Assembly: GCA_902767145.1 (NCBI GenBank)
Contig: CACXGG010000211.1
Location: 1-18,950, forward strand
DNA length: 18,950 nucleotides
DNA from: Oscillospiraceae bacterium
GTDB taxonomy: Bacteria; Bacillota; Clostridia; Saccharofermentanales; Saccharofermentanaceae
Reading direction: 5' to 3'
Position 1 is the first letter of the stretch; the number at the start of each line of letters is the position of its first letter. Both the position numbers and the translations under genes were made by a program. This document shows, piece after piece, positions 15,520 to 18,950 of the stretch. The notes beneath the pieces were generated by a model. The model ran no database searches and was not told the DNA's origin. It saw only the letters and a list, made by a program, of their open reading frames with translations.

Positions 15520-16940
15520 CCCTCCTTCAATTTATAAAGACCATTATGATAATGATGCCCGTGGTATGTTCCGTCTTACTTCTGGACTACTTTATCGACG
15601 GAGTACTTAAGTACAGATTTAAAAACAGAAAGCTTGTTTATATCATGAGCATGGCTGTCTCTTTGAGCATGGCGGTCATGGCTATCCTTACCCGGACGAC
15701 AGATAATACTGTGGTCATAGATGCCAAGGAAGGGTTCACGATCATACTTTATGTGGCCCTTGTGATACTGCTGGTGGCTGAGCTCCCGGGAAAGGTCTGG
15801 AGAAGGATAGTGGTGGTCCTCCTTTCTCTGGGGATCATTGCTTCTTTTGATGAGATCTTCACCTACTTAAGAGAGATAGCATATTCCATACTGTCTTTGG
15901 ATAATGCCATTTCTCCGGGTGCCAGGCTGGGAATCTATCTCACATTTGATTTCATTGCCCTGGCTTTGGAAGTAGTATTCTTTGTGGCTATAGACAGGGT
16001 AAGGGGGGAGAAGGATAACGTGCCTCTTCCCATCTCTGTATTGCTTTTGATGTTCTTCCTTCTTTCCATATTCTCATCCATCTTTTCTGCGGTGTCATAT
16101 GATGAAAGGGGACAGGAGTATGTTACGGATTTTTCCCTCATAGATAACGAAAAAAAGATCTCCCTCATAATCACCATGCTCTTAGGTCTTTTTTCCGTAT
16201 TCATATTCTTTTATATCAGGGTCACCAGAAAGGAAAGAAATGATCTCCGTGACCTGAATAACGTTAACGAGGAACTGGTGGCTTCCCAGACTAAGTACTT
16301 TGAGGCTACGGTAAAGGCGGATTCGGAAGTCCGTGCCATGAGGCACGATATGAAGAATGATATCCAGGTGCTGATGCTCCTTCTGGAGAGCCGCGAATAT
16401 GACAAGATGAGGGACTACCTGGAGGAGATGGGAGATAATCTTCAGGTGTCGGAGGTGTCTGCCCATACGGGAGATACCATAGCTGATGCCATTATTTCCT
16501 CCAAGAGGTCGGAGGCAGGGGAGAAGGGTATCACCCTTAAGTCCTCAGGCACATTCTCAGGCATTGCTCTCTCCCCCAGGGATATGTGTAAGATCCTGGC
16601 CAACCTTCTTGATAATGCTATAGAGGCTGCATCTGATCCGGCGCTGTCAGATCTTTCCTCCGATATGAAGGTGATCGAGCTGGATCTTAAGAAGACGGAT
16701 AAGTTCTTCCTGGTTTCTGTTAAGAATCCTTCCGCCAAGGAGCCGGTGGTAAACGAAGGTGAGATGGAAACTATAAAGTCCGATAAGAAGAACCACGGAT
16801 TTGGTATTAGAAATATAAAGACCGCCGCAGAAAACTACGGCGGAGAGTTGTCTTACAGTTTTGATCCTAAGCCTTACGGATGTGACGTGAGATCTGAGCT
16901 TTTGTTCCCTTTAGTATCTCAGGCTGAAGGCTTGGAGTGA
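15516..16940 (+). CDS. AgrC-like GHKL sensor histidine kinase
   Basis: The protein is 474 residues. About six membrane segments (roughly 5-27, 36-57, 69-88, 92-112, 140-165, 172-196) are joined by short loops, with one more TM near 210-235. The DHp helix has the phosphorylated His277 in RHDMKNDIQVL, typical of the AgrC/HPK10-type kinases that partner LytTR regulators. The C-terminal ATPase domain has the N box NLLDNAIEAAS and a GFGIRNIK G box. Such polytopic sensors usually detect peptides or membrane-associated ligands. It overlaps the regulator gene by 4 nt, and its last 22 bases overlap the convergent GGDEF gene. There is no terminator before that overlap, so antisense read-through into the diguanylate cyclase gene is likely. 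Confidence 0.93.
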   Translation: MTLLQFIKTIMIMMPVVCSVLLLDYFIDGVLKYRFKNRKLVYIMSMAVSLSMAVMAILTRTTDNTVVIDAKEGFTIILYVALVILLVAELPGKVWRRIVVVLLSLGIIASFDEIFTYLREIAYSILSLDNAISPGARLGIYLTFDFIALALEVVFFVAIDRVRGEKDNVPLPISVLLLMFFLLSIFSSIFSAVSYDERGQEYVTDFSLIDNEKKISLIITMLLGLFSVFIFFYIRVTRKERNDLRDLNNVNEELVASQTKYFEATVKADSEVRAMRHDMKNDIQVLMLLLESREYDKMRDYLEEMGDNLQVSEVSAHTGDTIADAIISSKRSEAGEKGITLKSSGTFSGIALSPRDMCKILANLLDNAIEAASDPALSDLSSDMKVIELDLKKTDKFFLVSVKNPSAKEPVVNEGEMETIKSDKKNHGFGIRNIKTAAENYGGELSYSFDPKPYGCDVRSELLFPLVSQAEGLE

Positions 16941-18067
16941 TATTTGTAGTAATCGTTCTTATCCTTGTACATAAGATGATCGATCTTTCCCAGGAAGTCC
17001 CTGGTGCCTTCGCCGCCTAATTCAAAGATGGAGCCGCCGATGGCTGTGGACAGCTTGTAGGGCTTTCCGGAATTCTTATTGTAGTCTTCAACAGCCTCCA
17101 GGATGGAGGATCTGATACCGTCGATATTTTCCCCTTTAAAGCGTCTCATTATGACAACGAACTCATCGCCGGCGAGTCTTATGACGACACCTTCACCGCG
17201 GATAACATTGACCAGGATCCTTGCAAAGTCCACAAGGGCCTGATCGCCTTCCTCGTGGGAGTAGGTGTCGTTGATCTGCTTAAAGCCGTTAAGGTCCAGC
17301 ATGATACCGGCGATGCGCTCGCTCTTTCTCATGACGAGGCCTTTGCCCAGGGCGTCAAGTTCGTATCTGTTGTAGACACCGGTGAGCTTATCGATATAGA
17401 TACACTCGTTCTGAAGACAGATGACCAGTCCGCAGAAGGCGATGGCAAAACTTACGGGCTGAAGTGAGATGCCGTAGATGGTGCTCTGAAGGATCATGCC
17501 GATAAGGATGGGCATAAGGAACTGCCATACGGGGAAGTATCTCAGGGAGGGGTTTTTCACCTTGGAAACAAAGTAGAAGATGTAGCCGTAGGTGATAAGG
17601 ATAAATGCCGCCAGCACGAAGATCCAGTAGAAAGATCCTCTGTGGTAGATATTATTTTCGTCGATGGAGAAGACCAGGGGCTGGAAGAAGTTGATGATAA
17701 GGATGGAGACTTCGATCACCGTCAGGATCAAGAAGAAGATACCCTGAAGCTTGGGAAAGGATTTGTCCACATGGATGACGATAAGATAGATGATACCGAT
17801 ACCCACTATCAGGTTGTAGAGAAAAAGGTAGGTGTTGCCCATCATGCTGATGGCATATACAGCATCTCCGGGAAGACCGTCGTAGTAGGACATAAGGGCG
17901 TCCATAAGGCAGTTGGTGATGGAGGATACGATGATGATGAAGAGCATGAAGCTCTCCTTTTTTCTTGCGGGCAGACTCCATCCTCTGGTCGCCAGTATGA
18001 CGATCAGCAGCAGTACGCCGATGCCGTCGGACACGAATATTGATGTCAGATCGATAGCAGTATCCAT
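16919..18067 (-). CDS. Seven-TM GGDEF-domain protein, probable diguanylate cyclase
   Basis: The protein is 382 residues. About seven TM segments fill residues 10-220, with no recognisable named sensor domain. A GGDEF domain (about 222-380) opens with DKLTGVYNRYEL and contains LDLNGFKQIND and the active-site motif AGDEF (299-303), a variant often compatible with cyclic di-GMP synthesis because Asp301, Glu302 and Phe303 are kept. The product-inhibition site RxxD, expected five residues upstream, reads RGEG (290-293), so feedback inhibition through it is probably lost. The start at 18067 has GGGG about 6 bases upstream, and TM1 follows shortly. It is convergent with the AgrC-like kinase gene (22-bp overlap) and divergent from the YfhO gene. 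Confidence 0.9.
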   Translation of the reverse strand: MDTAIDLTSIFVSDGIGVLLLIVILATRGWSLPARKKESFMLFIIIVSSITNCLMDALMSYYDGLPGDAVYAISMMGNTYLFLYNLIVGIGIIYLIVIHVDKSFPKLQGIFFLILTVIEVSILIINFFQPLVFSIDENNIYHRGSFYWIFVLAAFILITYGYIFYFVSKVKNPSLRYFPVWQFLMPILIGMILQSTIYGISLQPVSFAIAFCGLVICLQNECIYIDKLTGVYNRYELDALGKGLVMRKSERIAGIMLDLNGFKQINDTYSHEEGDQALVDFARILVNVIRGEGVVIRLAGDEFVVIMRRFKGENIDGIRSSILEAVEDYNKNSGKPYKLSTAIGGSIFELGGEGTRDFLGKIDHLMYKDKNDYYKYHSKPSA

Positions 18068-18160
18068 CGTTTCCCCGTTATTACCTGATCTCCGCCCTTG
18101 ATATTATCACGCGCGTTCTTTCCGCACAATATAAACAGATTTTATTCATATAAAAATAGA

Positions 18161-18169
18161 TGATATAAT
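18161..18169 (+). promoter_or_regulatory. Extended -10 promoter directly before the YfhO-like gene
   Basis: TGA-TATAAT (18161-18169) is a perfect extended -10 element (TGn plus the exact consensus). Extended -10 promoters need no -35 box; TTTATT at 18141-18146 is a poor one. Transcription should start about 7 bases on, at 18176-18177, which is the A of the ATG. The divergent gap 18068-18160 holds nothing else I can name. Confidence 0.65.
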
Positions 18170-18176
18170 CTGCTCT

Positions 18177-18950
18177 ATGGAGATGAAGGATAACAAAAGA
18201 GAGATCCTGGGGAGGGCGTTTCTGATCAGATATACGCTCCTTTTCCTTATCACCTTTTTCGGTGTCTTCCTCTGGTTTTTCCTGACCGGCAGGACCTTTA
18301 TCTGGTGTGCCGACGGACTGACCCAGCATTATAATGCCCTGATCTTCTATGGGGATCATCTGAGGAATGTCCTGAGGACTGTCTTTGTGGAGCACAGTCT
18401 CAATATCCCCTCCTGGAGTTTTTCCATCGGCGAGGGCGGAGACATCCTGGACGTGTTCCACTATTACGCCATCGGAGATCCCCTCTGTGCCTTTTCTGTC
18501 TTTTTTAATGAAGGGAACATGTATATCCTTTACTGCCTGATAGTCGCAGTGAAGCTCTATCTTTCCGGACTTACATTTTCGTACCTCTGCAAGGTCACGG
18601 GACAGAAGAGCTTTACCGGAGTCCTTACGGGTTCCATGTCCTATGTCTTCTGTTATTTCGCCATCTATAACAGTGCAAGGCACTACTTTTTCCTGACGCC
18701 CATGGTGCTGCTGCCCCTCCTTCTGGCAGGGACGGAAAAGGTCATAAAAAGGGAGAAGCCGTACCTTCTTACTGTGGTGGTATTCCTGGCGGCAATAAGC
18801 CAGTTCTACTTCTTCTACATGATGGTGATCATGACGGTGGTCTACACGGCGGTAAGGCTCATCATCCTTTACGGAAAAGACATAAGGAAATGGCTTTCCG
18901 TTATCCGTGACATGGTCATATTCTCCCTGACGGGAGTCCTTATGTCGGGC
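18177..18950 (+). CDS. YfhO-family membrane protein, 5' part (runs off the window)
   Basis: An open frame of 258 codons without stop continues past the right edge. After a short charged N-terminus comes TM1 (about 20-38), then the motif WCADGLTQHYNAL (43-55), characteristic of YfhO proteins (GT-C-like fold), where Asp46 in the first outer loop is the likely catalytic acid by analogy. Further TMs lie at about 114-135, 143-162, 167-185, 193-232 and 245 onward. YfhO proteins of Bacillus and Listeria are needed for glycosylation of lipoteichoic acid; the role here is inferred. No Shine-Dalgarno site precedes ATG 18177, and the -10 box is only 7 bases upstream. ATG 18183 is in frame and an alternative. 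The frame on the opposite strand (18081-18683) is a shadow. Confidence 0.85.
   Translation, partial: MEMKDNKREILGRAFLIRYTLLFLITFFGVFLWFFLTGRTFIWCADGLTQHYNALIFYGDHLRNVLRTVFVEHSLNIPSWSFSIGEGGDILDVFHYYAIGDPLCAFSVFFNEGNMYILYCLIVAVKLYLSGLTFSYLCKVTGQKSFTGVLTGSMSYVFCYFAIYNSARHYFFLTPMVLLPLLLAGTEKVIKREKPYLLTVVVFLAAISQFYFFYMMVIMTVVYTAVRLIILYGKDIRKWLSVIRDMVIFSLTGVLMSG

Noticed and set aside
9585..16940. A classical agr quorum-sensing locus or a BceRS-BceAB module
   Set aside because: There is no AgrB or AgrD-like frame, the regulator is LytTR rather than the OmpR type paired with BceAB, and the permease has two large outer domains rather than one.
18081..18683. A 200-codon minus-strand frame at the right end
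   Set aside because: It overlaps the YfhO-like reading frame and the divergent promoter region; the plus frame has TM segments, a family motif and no stop to the window edge.

Overview
The window looks like a chromosomal segment of an anaerobic Clostridia member, most likely a Lachnospiraceae relative of Butyrivibrio or Pseudobutyrivibrio. This is inferred from the complete [FeFe]-hydrogenase maturation set, strong Shine-Dalgarno sites, AGG/AGA arginine codons, VanR/S-like and AgrA/C-like two-component systems, a type II CAAX protease homologue and a YfhO-family protein. I see no rRNA, tRNA, CRISPR array, transposase or phage gene.

Region 1 (1-1147): gene-poor DNA carrying a nested set of inverted repeats (72-161) and an intrinsic terminator (221-245), then an unrecognised two-TM protein (288-986). 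A leader follows (987-1147) with two back-to-back terminators. The second terminator ends four bases before a Shine-Dalgarno site.

Region 2 (1148-5089): a tightly packed operon of a TM1266-type hydrogenase-system protein, hydE, hydG and hydF. These build the 2Fe subcluster of the [FeFe]-hydrogenase H-cluster; the hydrogenase itself is not in the window. No promoter fits between the second terminator and the first gene, so the operon must be reached by read-through. A seven-base-pair competing stem (1060-1066 with 1110-1116) would open the second terminator, which suggests transcription attenuation.

Region 3 (5058-9397): a convergent CPBP (CAAX protease-like) membrane protein, then an OmpR-type response regulator and a six-TM histidine kinase overlapping by 4 nt. 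A convergent six-TM protein of unknown function follows, bracketed by two inverted copies of a REP-like 14-mer.

Region 4 (9487-16940): the most interesting unit, an apparently single operon of five genes. They are an M13 (neprilysin-family) zinc peptidase lipoprotein, a large MacB/FtsX-type ABC permease, its ATPase, a LytTR response regulator and an AgrC-like sensor kinase. A pair of 9-bp direct repeats with a 12-bp spacer sits exactly 6 bp upstream of the predicted -35 box. That is the geometry of a LytTR-regulator site, so the operon is probably self-regulated. I infer a cell-surface peptide sensing, processing or export (or resistance) module; no peptide gene is visible.

Region 5 (16919-18950): a convergent seven-TM diguanylate cyclase with an AGDEF active-site motif and a degenerate inhibitory site, then the divergent 5' part of a YfhO-family membrane protein. 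The start codon of the latter lies 7 nt after a perfect extended -10 box, so its mRNA may be leaderless.
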